From SHZI01 sp963698405 (GTDB lineage Bacteria > Pseudomonadota > Gammaproteobacteria > Steroidobacterales > GCA-2729495): a stretch of DNA of 64,000 nucleotides. The notes beneath the pieces were generated by a model. It worked only from the letters and a program-made list of their open reading frames with translations, did not search any database and was not told where the DNA came from. Below are positions 37,085 to 46,116 of the stretch, piece after piece. The stretch is taken from contig CAVOQT010000017.1 of assembly GCA_963698405.1 (NCBI GenBank), forward strand, positions 434,001 through 498,000, in the 5' to 3' direction. Position numbers and translations under genes: made by a program. Each line of letters starts with the position of its first letter. Position 1 is the first letter of the stretch.

Positions 37085-37455
37085 ATATCCGGACACAGTG
37101 CGCCATCCTTCTGCTGCTGGCGGGCTGGCTGTCGGCCGGCCACACGACAATCCGGCAAATCGAACAGGCTTTTGAATTGCGCCCGACACAAGTCCAGCTC
37201 CCTACGCGGCCCGATGCGCAACTGACGGTGCGCCCTTGCACCGACTGCCCGATCGTGGCGTTGCGTGTTAGCGCAGCAACCCGCTGGTATACCAGCATGA
37301 CGGCACAGCAGCCTGCCAGCCAGGCAGAGGTACTGGAAATTTACCGCACCGCCAGCAGCAATCAGCAAACGCTCGTACATGTGTTCTATGAACCGCAAAC
37401 ACTGCGCGTCCAGCGGGTAATGCTCGATATACCGGCGGAGGCCCCGTCCCGATGA
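37081..37455 (+). CDS. Small exported protein inserted between pilX and pilY1
   Basis: This 124-residue protein has a signal peptide (AILLLLAGWLSAGHTTI) and a mature part with a single Cys pair, RPCTDCPIVALR. The overlaps on both sides (four bases with pilX, four with pilY1) show that it belongs to the operon. I do not recognise a family. It could be a periplasmic partner of PilY1 or a chaperone-like subunit. Its RPCTDC motif resembles an exposed disulfide. Confidence 0.75.
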   Translation: MNIRTQCAILLLLAGWLSAGHTTIRQIEQAFELRPTQVQLPTRPDAQLTVRPCTDCPIVALRVSAATRWYTSMTAQQPASQAEVLEIYRTASSNQQTLVHVFYEPQTLRVQRVMLDIPAEAPSR

Positions 37456-40400
37456 GCAACAGTACGACAGCCCGGCAGTCCACACATCGCGTACAGCGCT
37501 GGTTGAGCATAGTGCTGAGCGCAGCGGTCCTGCTCGGTGCAGCGCCCGTATCGGCCGATGATTCTGAACTTTTTCTCAGCGACCGGAGCGTGACGGCCAC
37601 CGACGCCAACGTTCTTTTCATCATCGATACATCAGGCAGCATGAATACCCTGATGGACACCCAGGCACCGTTTGACGCCAATACGACTTTCAATGGTTGC
37701 TATCAGAGCGACGCGCTCTACTTCACGACAACCGGCACCAGGCCACCCTGTGACAGCCCAAACCTGCTGCCGAAGTCCGTCAACTACTGTGCAGCCAGCG
37801 CACAGCCGCTGACGGAAACCGGCTACTACGCTGACTATCTGCTCGGCTGGGATGCCAGCCGCGAACGCTGGGATGCACTGAGCGGCGAACGTTCGGATGG
37901 CCCGCTGGAATGCATCACCGATCGTGGTGTGAATGGCCAGGGATCCGGCAGCGCACGGTTTGCCGCCAATGGCAGCGAGGGTCCGTGGGCCAGCAGCGCA
38001 GCACAGGAACCCGCCTGGACCACCCGCTACACCATCTACGACGGCAACTGGCTCAACTGGAACACCAATCCGCCGACGGTACAGAGAAGCCGCCTGGATA
38101 TCGTCAAGGAGGCCGTCACCAACCTCACTGCCGGCCTGAGAAACGCAAGGGTCGGCGTGATGCGCTTCAATCGCGATGAGGGCGGCCGGGTGCTTGCTGC
38201 ACTCGAAGACATCGACACCGCACGCGTTGACATACAACGCATCGTCAATGAACTGTCCCCGAGCGGCATGACCCCGCTATCCGAAACCCTCTATGAGGCC
38301 ACCCAGTACTTCATGGGACGTGCAGTGGATTTTGGCAACACCGTTGACAGCCGCAGCGTCGCGGAATCGCGCGTCGGCAACGACCCCAACGGAGCACTGT
38401 ACAAATCACCGCTGGACGAAGCCTGCAGCAAGAACTTCATCATCCTGCTCACTGATGGCGAACCCTCGGCAGACGCAGCGGCGGTCAGCAGGATCACGGG
38501 TCTGCCGGGATTTACCACCACTGTCGGAACGGACTGCGATGGCAGTGGCGAGGGTCGCTGCCTCGATGATCTGGCCGCCTATCTGGCCAGCTACGATCTG
38601 AGTCCCGAGCTGCCCGGCATCCAGAACGTCACCACCCATACCATTGGCTTCGCCGCAGATTTCCCACTACTTGAAAGCACCGCAGCGCGCGGCGGTGGCG
38701 AATATCACGTAGCTGACGATACGGCCAGCCTTGCCACCGCACTGAGCGGTATCGTGCTGTCGATCTTCGACAACGTCGGCAGCTTCGCCGCCCCCACGGT
38801 GCCGGTGAATGCCTTCAACCGTACCAGCAACCTTGACGAGGTATTCATCTCTGTTTTCCAGCCCTCAGAGCGCACACGCTGGACCGGTAATCTGAAGAAG
38901 TACCGCTTCACCGACGGCGAACTGGTCGGCCAGGACGGCGAGCCCGTCATCGACCCGGTCACAGGACTCTTCAGACGCGATGCGTACAGCTTCTGGTCAC
39001 GCCAGCCGGATGGCGACCGGGCAGGCGAAGGCGGGGCAGCCAGTCAACTGCCCGACAGCAGCCAGCGTCGGCTATTCAGCAATCTTGCCGGCAACAACCT
39101 GAGCGATACCGCAAACCGGATCCAGGTAGATAACGCCAACCTCATCGCCGCTCTGGCCAGCGTACCGGTTGACGAGCAGCGTGACCTGATCGAATGGACG
39201 CTGGGCCGCGATGTCCACGATCAGGATCAGGATGGCAACCAGGCAGAAACCCGTCGCGACATGGGCGATGCCCTGCATGTGCAGCCCCTCTCCCTGCTCT
39301 ACAGCGGCACAGCCGAGGCACCGATCACCAGTATCTTCCTGCCCACCAACGATGGTTTTCTGCATGCCTTTGACAGCGGTACCGGTGAAGAGCTCTGGGC
39401 TTTCCTGCCCGCCAGGTTGCTCAGCGAGCTGTACCCGCTGTATCTGAACGAAACGAGCGCAGACAAGCACTATGGTCTCGATGGCGAAATCAGCCTGCTC
39501 ATTCTCAATGACGATGGCCAGCCCGGCCTGAACAACGCGGAGCGCGCCATTCTGCTGTTCGGCATGGGGCGCGGCGGCGACGGCGTCTTTGCAGTCGATG
39601 TAACGAGCAGAAATGCGCCGCAACTATTGTGGGAAATCAGCAGCAGCAACCCCGACTTCGCCGATCTCGGTCAGACATGGTCAACACCGATCGCAGCGCG
39701 CGTACGCATCGGCGATGAAACCCGAAATGTGGCGGTGTTTGGCGGCGGCTACGACCCGGGGCAGGACAACCGCAGCTATCGGACCGATACGGTCGGTAAT
39801 GCAATCTACATGGTTGACCTGCTGAGCGGCGAGCACATCTGGAGCGCCGGCCATCCCGATGCAGTGAGCGAACACAATCTGCCACTCGATGCCATGCAGC
39901 ACTCGATACCGGCCCCGGTGCGTCCGCTGGATATCAATGGCGATGGTCTTGCCGACCGGATGTATGTCGGCGATATGGGCGGACGACTCTGGCGCTTCGA
40001 CATCGTCAACGGTCGGCAGGCTGGTGACCTGGTGGAAGGCGGCGTACTGGCATCGCTCGGTGGCGCTGCCATGGCTCCGGATGCCACCGCTGCTGATCTG
40101 CGCCGTTTTTATGCCGCTCCGGATGTAGTCCCCACGACCATCGATCGGAAGTTCGTCATCCTGCTGAACATCGGCTCCGGCTATCGCGGTCATCCGCTCG
40201 ACACCACGATCAACGAACAGTTCTTCTCGATCCGCGACTTCAATGTATACGGGGTGATCGACAGCGCTGACTATCCGGCCACACCCATCTCTATCGGCCA
40301 GCTTGCCGACATCACCGATGATGCGGCGCCGGAACTCCCGTTCAGCACCGCTGGCTGGCGCCTGCGACTCAATCAAGGTGCAGGCGAGAAGGTGCTCGGT

Positions 40401-40748
40401 GAATCGCTGACGCTGGACGATACCGTGTTCTTTACCAGCTTCACACCCGGCGAAACGGCCAGTGAATGCTCTGCTGGCATGGGCGTCAACCGCTTGTATG
40501 CGATCAGCAGCATCGATGGGCGGCCACGCACCAACTTCGATCGATCGGTCGACGATGATGTGCTCACGATCAGCGACCGCTTCCGGGAACTGCGTACGGG
40601 CATCCCAGTCATCACCATCAATCGCATCAGGACCGACGATGGCGAGACCAGCATCTGTGTCGGACCTGAATGCCTGGACGGCGATGAACTCGGCATCAAT
40701 CGTCGCGTCATCCGCCGCACCTACTGGTTCCAGGACGAGAGCCAGTAA
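37452..40748 (+). CDS. pilY1: PilY1, tip-associated type IV pilus adhesin/assembly factor
   Basis: This 1,098-residue exported protein has a signal peptide (WLSIVLSAAVLLGAAPVSA). A von Willebrand A-like domain follows, with the MIDAS motif FIIDTSGSMNTLMDT near residue 60 and further VWA segments ARVGVMRFNRDEGG-like and NFIILLTDGEPS. The C-terminal half is a PilY1 beta-propeller (FLPTNDGFLHAFDSGTGEEL, FGMGRGGDGVFAVDVTSRN, VAVFGGGYDPGQDNRSYRT). It has a calcium-binding loop DINGDGLADRMYVGDMGG near 840. PilY1 sits at the pilus tip, controls extension and retraction, and can sense surfaces. It follows the small exported protein with a four-base overlap and is followed three bases later by pilE. 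Confidence 0.93.
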   Translation: MSNSTTARQSTHRVQRWLSIVLSAAVLLGAAPVSADDSELFLSDRSVTATDANVLFIIDTSGSMNTLMDTQAPFDANTTFNGCYQSDALYFTTTGTRPPCDSPNLLPKSVNYCAASAQPLTETGYYADYLLGWDASRERWDALSGERSDGPLECITDRGVNGQGSGSARFAANGSEGPWASSAAQEPAWTTRYTIYDGNWLNWNTNPPTVQRSRLDIVKEAVTNLTAGLRNARVGVMRFNRDEGGRVLAALEDIDTARVDIQRIVNELSPSGMTPLSETLYEATQYFMGRAVDFGNTVDSRSVAESRVGNDPNGALYKSPLDEACSKNFIILLTDGEPSADAAAVSRITGLPGFTTTVGTDCDGSGEGRCLDDLAAYLASYDLSPELPGIQNVTTHTIGFAADFPLLESTAARGGGEYHVADDTASLATALSGIVLSIFDNVGSFAAPTVPVNAFNRTSNLDEVFISVFQPSERTRWTGNLKKYRFTDGELVGQDGEPVIDPVTGLFRRDAYSFWSRQPDGDRAGEGGAASQLPDSSQRRLFSNLAGNNLSDTANRIQVDNANLIAALASVPVDEQRDLIEWTLGRDVHDQDQDGNQAETRRDMGDALHVQPLSLLYSGTAEAPITSIFLPTNDGFLHAFDSGTGEELWAFLPARLLSELYPLYLNETSADKHYGLDGEISLLILNDDGQPGLNNAERAILLFGMGRGGDGVFAVDVTSRNAPQLLWEISSSNPDFADLGQTWSTPIAARVRIGDETRNVAVFGGGYDPGQDNRSYRTDTVGNAIYMVDLLSGEHIWSAGHPDAVSEHNLPLDAMQHSIPAPVRPLDINGDGLADRMYVGDMGGRLWRFDIVNGRQAGDLVEGGVLASLGGAAMAPDATAADLRRFYAAPDVVPTTIDRKFVILLNIGSGYRGHPLDTTINEQFFSIRDFNVYGVIDSADYPATPISIGQLADITDDAAPELPFSTAGWRLRLNQGAGEKVLGESLTLDDTVFFTSFTPGETASECSAGMGVNRLYAISSIDGRPRTNFDRSVDDDVLTISDRFRELRTGIPVITINRIRTDDGETSICVGPECLDGDELGINRRVIRRTYWFQDESQ

Positions 40749-40751
40749 ACA

Positions 40752-41219
40752 GTGCGGGACCTGCCATCACGGAAGATGGGCTTCACCCTCATCGAACTGA
40801 TGATCGCCATGCTGATCATGGCCATTCTGACCGGCGCCAGCGTGGCCGGCTATCGCCAGTACGTGCGACGCGCCAATCGTGTCGACGCGACAACTGCCCT
40901 GCTGCGCTTGTCGGCGGCAGAAGAACGCTTCTACCTGCAGAACAACCGTTATGCGACGACCGCCGATGAACTGAGCGAACCGCCACCGGCCGGCATGGGC
41001 ATCAGCGGTACGGAGCGCAGCTTTTATACGCTGAGTATTGCACCGGCAACGGACGGTGCGATCATCGGTTATATTGCAACCGCAACTGTCCGATCCGATC
41101 AGTCACAGCGTGACGACAGCGATTGCGTCAGCTTCAGCATCGATCAAAGCGGCCAGCGCACTGCCACCAATGCAAGCAACGTCAGCAATGCCGAGATCAA
41201 TCGCATCTGCTGGCGTTGA
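40752..41219 (+). CDS. pilE: Type IV minor pilin PilE-like
   Basis: This 155-residue pilin has the leader MRDLPSRKMG|FTLIELMIAML and then VAGYRQYVRRANRVDATTAL and LRLSAAEERFYLQNNRYATT, the signature of PilE/ComP-type minor pilins. It contains a C-terminal cysteine pair (DDSDCVSFSID, INRICWR). The start is a GTG immediately after the pilY1 stop. It is the last pilus gene in the run. The major pilin (pilA) and the motor genes are not in this window. Confidence 0.9.
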   Translation: MRDLPSRKMGFTLIELMIAMLIMAILTGASVAGYRQYVRRANRVDATTALLRLSAAEERFYLQNNRYATTADELSEPPPAGMGISGTERSFYTLSIAPATDGAIIGYIATATVRSDQSQRDDSDCVSFSIDQSGQRTATNASNVSNAEINRICWR

Positions 41220-41270
41220 ACGCACAGAACACTCCGCTCAGGCCATATATCGCACCAAGGACCTGCAATC

Positions 41271-41810
41271 ATGACTCAGACATCAGCCAGCAACATCGAT
41301 ACCGACAACGCTGCAGTAGTGGCCGTCATTCATGCGACTGCCGAAGCCTGGAATTCACAGGACTTCAGCAAGGTGCTCGACTTGTGGGATCCGACAGAGC
41401 CCACACCGTTTTATCTGGCCGAAGAGCAGGACGACTGGTTCATCGGCTGGGAGCCGCTGAAAAACTATCTGGCACCACCCCAGCCCAGCCCCGCAGTGCA
41501 GGGTATTCGGGAGGAGATGCGTGATATCACGGTAAAGCTGATCGCGCCCGGACTGGCCATTGCAGTGTGGTGGATGCATTTTGAAATGAAGATCATCGGG
41601 CGCAAGCCGATCGGTGAGGAAATCCGGGTCAGTGCGGTACTGCGCCGGACTACAGCAGGATGGCGCTACATCCATTGGGCTGAATCACCGATGACCGCAT
41701 CCATGTACCTGATGAAACTGATGGAACGCGACGTGGATCAGGAGAAGTTTGCCGGCTGCCACACACGCGCCATGCAGCGCTGGCAGGCCACGCAGAAGAA
41801 GTGGCAGTAA
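41271..41810 (+). CDS. SnoaL/NTF2-like protein (DUF4440-type)
   Basis: This 179-residue protein has a single NTF2-like cone fold. It begins AAVVAVIHATAEAWNSQDFS and VLDLWDPTEPTPFYLAEEQD, and ends with the aromatic VLRRTTAGWRYIHWAESPMT typical of DUF4440/calcium-kinase-II association-like domains. No catalytic residues can be assigned. There is no signal peptide. It is 52 bases downstream of pilE, so it may be read through from the pilus operon, and it ends seven bases from the convergent lspA. Confidence 0.75.
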   Translation: MTQTSASNIDTDNAAVVAVIHATAEAWNSQDFSKVLDLWDPTEPTPFYLAEEQDDWFIGWEPLKNYLAPPQPSPAVQGIREEMRDITVKLIAPGLAIAVWWMHFEMKIIGRKPIGEEIRVSAVLRRTTAGWRYIHWAESPMTASMYLMKLMERDVDQEKFAGCHTRAMQRWQATQKKWQ

Positions 41811-41816
41811 AACGAC

Positions 41817-42329
41817 TCAGCTCGACCGACGCGACTCCAGAAAGAATCCGTCGAAGAGCAGCAGGATCACACCGACCGTAATCCCGGCATCCGCAATGTT
41901 GAACGCCGGGAACGACCAGCGGTCGTAGTACAGCAGCACGAAATCGACCACATAGCCCTGCGCGAGCCGGTCGATGAGATTGCCGATCGCGCCACCCAGC
42001 ACCAGCACGAGACCAAGCGGGACCACTACCCGCCCGGATGGCTGCTGGAAGAACCACCAGAGCAGTACGGCACTAACCAGTAGTGCAGTAAGGGCAAAAA
42101 ACCAGTTTTGCCAACCTGAAGCATTGGCCAGGAAGCTGAATGCCGCACCGCTATTGTGCAAGCGGACCAGATCGAAATACGGCATCACCGGCAGACGCTC
42201 AAACAACTCAAAATGCCCGACGATCAGGTTCTTGCTCCACTGATCGAGCACGATCACCAGGATAGCGAGCAGCAGCCATCGCCAGGTGATACGTGCAGGG
42301 GCGTGATCGGGTGCAGCAGCAGGATCCAT
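41817..42329 (-). CDS. lspA: Lipoprotein signal peptidase (signal peptidase II)
   Basis: LspA cuts the signal peptide from diacylglyceryl-prolipoproteins in the inner membrane. The 170-residue protein has four membrane helices. WLLLAILVIVLDQWSKNLIV contains the conserved DQxxK, NSGAAFSFL is present, and the two catalytic aspartates are in GNLIDRLAQGYVVDFV and FPAFNIADAGITVGV. The start at 42329 (MDPAAAPDHAP) leaves a 19-base gap after ileS, the usual arrangement ribF-ileS-lspA. Several lipoproteins in this window are its likely clients. Confidence 0.95.
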   Translation of the reverse strand: MDPAAAPDHAPARITWRWLLLAILVIVLDQWSKNLIVGHFELFERLPVMPYFDLVRLHNSGAAFSFLANASGWQNWFFALTALLVSAVLLWWFFQQPSGRVVVPLGLVLVLGGAIGNLIDRLAQGYVVDFVLLYYDRWSFPAFNIADAGITVGVILLLFDGFFLESRRSS

Positions 42330-42348
42330 ATCGCTCTCTTGTTCTCGC

Positions 42349-45153
42349 TCAGACGTAACGGCGAATCTCGCCCGGCCCATCGATATTCGTTACACACCGG
42401 CCACAGAGTTCCGGATGTCCGGCATTCGCGCCAATATCCGGGAGACGGTGCCAGCAGCGCACACACTTGGCATCGCTATCAGGCTCAGCCTGCACCCAGC
42501 ATCCCTCGCCGGCCAGCGCCGCGGCACTGCGTTCCGCGGCCGGACGTGCCGTCGCAGCGGAAGTGATGAACACAAAGCGCAGCTCATCACCCAGACTTTG
42601 CAGATCTTCAAGCAAGCGACCATCCGCAAAAATCGTGAGTCGCGCATCAAGGCCGGAACCGATCGTACCCGCCACACGCAGCACCTCAAGCGCCTTGGCG
42701 GCAGTCTCACGCGCACGCAGCACGCCCTTCCAGTCCAGAGCGCCAGCTCCGGCAGTCTCGACCGCCGGCAATTGGTGCCAGGTGGTGAGAAAAACCGAGT
42801 CGCTGCGCTGACCGGGAATCTGCGCCCAGATCTCCTCGGCGGTAAAGCTCAGTACCGGCGCCAGCCAGCGGGCCATGGCCTCCACGATGTGGTACATGGC
42901 GGTCTGCGCCGAGCGGCGTGCCAGCGACTTTTTACCTGTCGTGTACAGACGGTCCTTGATGACATCCAGATAGAAGGAGCCCAGATCGACCACGCAAAAA
43001 TTGTGCAGCTGCTGATAGACACGATGGAACTCATAGGACTCATAGGCAGCCAGGATTTCACGCTGCAGTTCTGCCGCACGGCCCAGCGCCCAGCGATCCA
43101 GCGCGATGAGATCTATAAGCGGCACCTGGTCGCTGGCCGGATCAAAGCCATCCAGGTTGCTCAGCAGGAAACGCGCGGTATTGCGCATGCGCCGATAAGA
43201 GTCAGCCATGCGCTTGAGGATTTCCTGCGAGACATTCATCTCGCTCCGGTAGTCCGTAGACGCCACCCACAGGCGCAGCACATCTGCACCCAGTGAATTG
43301 ACCACCGGCTGCGGCGCGACGACATTGCCGAGCGACTTGGACATCTTGCGACCCTTGTCGTCGACGGTAAAACCGTGCGTCAACACCTGCCGGTAGGGCG
43401 CCCTGCCCTCCATCGCCACCGCTGTCAGCAATGAACTCTGGAACCAGCCGCGATGCTGATCCGAGCCTTCCAGATAAAGGTCGGCCGGAAAGCTGACCTC
43501 TGCATGACTGCGGGCCACGCAGTGATGCACCATGCCGGAGTCCATCCACACATCCATCGTGTCCGTGACCCGGTCGTAGTCACCGGCGGCCACACCCAGC
43601 AGCTCGGCCGGATCCATGTCGAACCAGGCATCAAGGCCCTGCGCTTCAACACGACGCGCAACCTCTTCCAGCAGGGACAGGGTGTCAGGATGCAGCTCGC
43701 CGCTTTCGCGGTGAATGAACAGCGGAATCGGCACACCCCAGGTGCGCTGTCGGGAGATACACCAGTCCGGGCGTCCGACGATCATGTTCTCTATACGCTG
43801 CTGCCCCCAGTCCGGGATCCATTGCACGGTACCGATCGCGGCCAGGCTGGCTTCACGCAGTCCGTTCTGGTCCAGGCTGATGAACCACTGCGGCGTTGCG
43901 CGGAAGATCAGCGGCGTCTTGTGCCGCCAGCAGTGCGGATAACTGTGCTGGAATTTATGCGCACAGAACAGCCGACCGGCTTCACGCAACATTTCCAGAA
44001 TCCGCTCCTCAGCGGCCTTGATATGCAGTCCGGCCAGCAGTTCGGTGCCAGACACATAAACGCCGCGCCCGTCGACCGGATTCTCCAGCGGCAGGCTGTA
44101 GCGCAGCCCCGACTGGTAATCGTCCTGACCATGACCGGGCGCCGTATGTACCGCACCGGTACCAGCATCCAGCGTCACGTAATCAGCCAGGATCACCGGC
44201 ACCTCGCGTGCATAGAACGGATGCCCGAGCTTCAGCCCCTCAAGCAGCTGGCCGCTGAATGTTGCCAGCGTGGCAACGCCTTGCGCCCCGTAGCGGCTGA
44301 GTGCTGCCTCAGCCAGCTCTGCAGCGAGCACGAGACGCACCGGCCCATTGCCGAGATCGGCTTCGACCAGCCGATACTCGAGTTCGGCGCCGAGCGCCAC
44401 GGCCTGGTTGGCCGGCAGTGTCCATGCGGTTGTGGTCCAGATCGGCACCATCACCGGCGCAGTGCCAGCGAGCCCCACACGCCGGTGCAGTTCAGCACTA
44501 TCCAGCACTGCAAAGCCTGCATCGATTGCTGTCGAGCTCTTGTCGATGTACTCGACTTCCGCTTCAGCCAGCGCTGAACGGCAATCCAGACACCAGTGCA
44601 CCGGCTTGTAACCCCGGTGCAAATGTCCATTGGCGACAATCTTCGCAAAGCCGCGAATCTGCTCCGCCTCGAACTTGCGGTCCAGCGTGAGATAAGGCCG
44701 ATCCCAGTCACCCAGCACACCAAGCCGACGGAAATCCCGCCGCTGACTGTCAACCTGACTCAGCGCATATTCGCGACAGGCCTTGCGAAATTCATTCGGT
44801 GCAAGCTTTTCACCAACCTTGCCGACCTTCTTCTCGACCTGCAGTTCGATCGGCAATCCGTGACAATCCCAGCCGGGAATATAGGGCGCGTCGAAGCCGG
44901 ACAGCGTCTTCGACTTGACGATGATGTCCTTGAGCACCTTGTTGACCGCATGACCGATATGGATATCGCCATTCGCATAGGGCGGGCCATCCAGCAGCAG
45001 GAATCGCGGTCGCCCGGCAGCTGTCTTGCGGATCTGTGCGTAGAGATCGCGGCTGGCCCAGCTCTCGAGCATCTGCGGCTCACGCCGCGCAAGATCGGCC
45101 TTCATGGCAAAGGCCGTCTGCGGAAGGTTCAGTGTGTCTTTGTAGTCGCTCAC
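42349..45153 (-). CDS. ileS: Isoleucyl-tRNA synthetase
   Basis: This 934-residue class I aminoacyl-tRNA synthetase charges tRNA-Ile. The HIGH motif is in PPYANGDIHIGHAVNKVLKD and the KMSKS motif in DDKGRKMSKSLGN. A C-terminal zinc site CVRCWHRLPDIGANAG with ELCGRC is present. The editing domain lies around residues 200-400 (WTTTAWTLPANQAVALG). The start is a GTG at 45153 (VSDYKDTLNLPQTAFAMK), which has AGGA nine bases upstream and overlaps the ribF stop (GTGA). It forms the usual ribF-ileS-lspA operon. Confidence 0.97.
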   Translation of the reverse strand: MSDYKDTLNLPQTAFAMKADLARREPQMLESWASRDLYAQIRKTAAGRPRFLLLDGPPYANGDIHIGHAVNKVLKDIIVKSKTLSGFDAPYIPGWDCHGLPIELQVEKKVGKVGEKLAPNEFRKACREYALSQVDSQRRDFRRLGVLGDWDRPYLTLDRKFEAEQIRGFAKIVANGHLHRGYKPVHWCLDCRSALAEAEVEYIDKSSTAIDAGFAVLDSAELHRRVGLAGTAPVMVPIWTTTAWTLPANQAVALGAELEYRLVEADLGNGPVRLVLAAELAEAALSRYGAQGVATLATFSGQLLEGLKLGHPFYAREVPVILADYVTLDAGTGAVHTAPGHGQDDYQSGLRYSLPLENPVDGRGVYVSGTELLAGLHIKAAEERILEMLREAGRLFCAHKFQHSYPHCWRHKTPLIFRATPQWFISLDQNGLREASLAAIGTVQWIPDWGQQRIENMIVGRPDWCISRQRTWGVPIPLFIHRESGELHPDTLSLLEEVARRVEAQGLDAWFDMDPAELLGVAAGDYDRVTDTMDVWMDSGMVHHCVARSHAEVSFPADLYLEGSDQHRGWFQSSLLTAVAMEGRAPYRQVLTHGFTVDDKGRKMSKSLGNVVAPQPVVNSLGADVLRLWVASTDYRSEMNVSQEILKRMADSYRRMRNTARFLLSNLDGFDPASDQVPLIDLIALDRWALGRAAELQREILAAYESYEFHRVYQQLHNFCVVDLGSFYLDVIKDRLYTTGKKSLARRSAQTAMYHIVEAMARWLAPVLSFTAEEIWAQIPGQRSDSVFLTTWHQLPAVETAGAGALDWKGVLRARETAAKALEVLRVAGTIGSGLDARLTIFADGRLLEDLQSLGDELRFVFITSAATARPAAERSAAALAGEGCWVQAEPDSDAKCVRCWHRLPDIGANAGHPELCGRCVTNIDGPGEIRRYV

Positions 45154-46088
45154 GTTGGTATTCCTGTCAACAGGCGGCGCGCCTCGGCCGCATCGCATTC
45201 CATCTGCCGCCGCAAGGCTTCCAGATCGTCAAATCGCTCTTCATTGCGCAGATGCGCGATGAACTCAACTTCAAGCTGCTGCCGGTAGATATCTGCGGCA
45301 AAGTCGAAGATATGCACCTCGAGCAGCGGCTCGATACCGGCCACCGTCGGCCGCGTCCCAAGGCTCGCCACCGCGTCGAGCGGCGCCGTACCGAGTCCGT
45401 GTACACGCACCGCGAAGATGCCGGCCAGCGGACTCTGGCGCCGCTGCAGCCGGATGTTTGCGGTAGGAAAGCCAAGCTGCCGCCCGAGCTTGCGCCCGGC
45501 CACGACACGTCCGCTCATCCGGTAGTTTCGCCCCAGCAGCTCCCGGGCCTGCACCAGATTACCAGCCGCGAGGGCTGCACGAACGGCAGTACTTGAAACC
45601 CGTGTACCTTCCCGGATGACGCTGCCGACCTGTTCAACGCCAAATCCGCAGCGCAGGCCACCCGCTTTGAGGTCGGTGATATTACCGGCCCTGCCCCGTC
45701 CAAAACGAAAATCATCACCGATCACCAGATGCTGTACGGCCAATGTGCCGGCCAGCAAGCGATCGATGAACTCCTCCGGCGAGTAGTGCTGCATGGTCTG
45801 GTCAAAGGGCGGGCAGTAGAAGCTGTCGATACCGCTCGTGCGCAGATAGCTGACCTTGTCACGAAAACGCATCAGGCGAGCCGGCGCATGCTCGGGACGC
45901 ATCACCTCCTGCGGCGTTGGCTCAAAACTGAACACCAGCGAGGACAACTTCAGACGCTGCGCCTCGCTGCGCACCCGGTCCAGAATGCGCTGATGCCCGA
46001 GGTGAAAACCATCAAACACGCCGATCGTGGCGACACACCCGGAAAATACTGCGTTGGCACCCGTTCGCGGGCGGCGAAACACTTGCAT
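45150..46088 (-). CDS. ribF: Bifunctional riboflavin kinase/FAD synthetase
   Basis: This 312-residue enzyme makes FMN and then FAD. The N-terminal FAD synthetase has ATIGVFDGFHLGHQRIL (HxGH nucleotide site) and a second site ending VSSTAVRAALAAGNL. The C-terminal flavokinase has GRKLGRQLGFPTANIRL and the catalytic segment ending LEVHIFDFAADIYRQQLEVE. It also supplies FMN to the UbiX system elsewhere in the window. It lies between murJ and ileS, with a 28-base gap to murJ and a four-base overlap with ileS. Confidence 0.96.
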   Translation of the reverse strand: MQVFRRPRTGANAVFSGCVATIGVFDGFHLGHQRILDRVRSEAQRLKLSSLVFSFEPTPQEVMRPEHAPARLMRFRDKVSYLRTSGIDSFYCPPFDQTMQHYSPEEFIDRLLAGTLAVQHLVIGDDFRFGRGRAGNITDLKAGGLRCGFGVEQVGSVIREGTRVSSTAVRAALAAGNLVQARELLGRNYRMSGRVVAGRKLGRQLGFPTANIRLQRRQSPLAGIFAVRVHGLGTAPLDAVASLGTRPTVAGIEPLLEVHIFDFAADIYRQQLEVEFIAHLRNEERFDDLEALRRQMECDAAEARRLLTGIPT

Positions 46089-46116
46089 GAAAAAGGGTGC
46101 GCCAGAAAAGGCTGGA

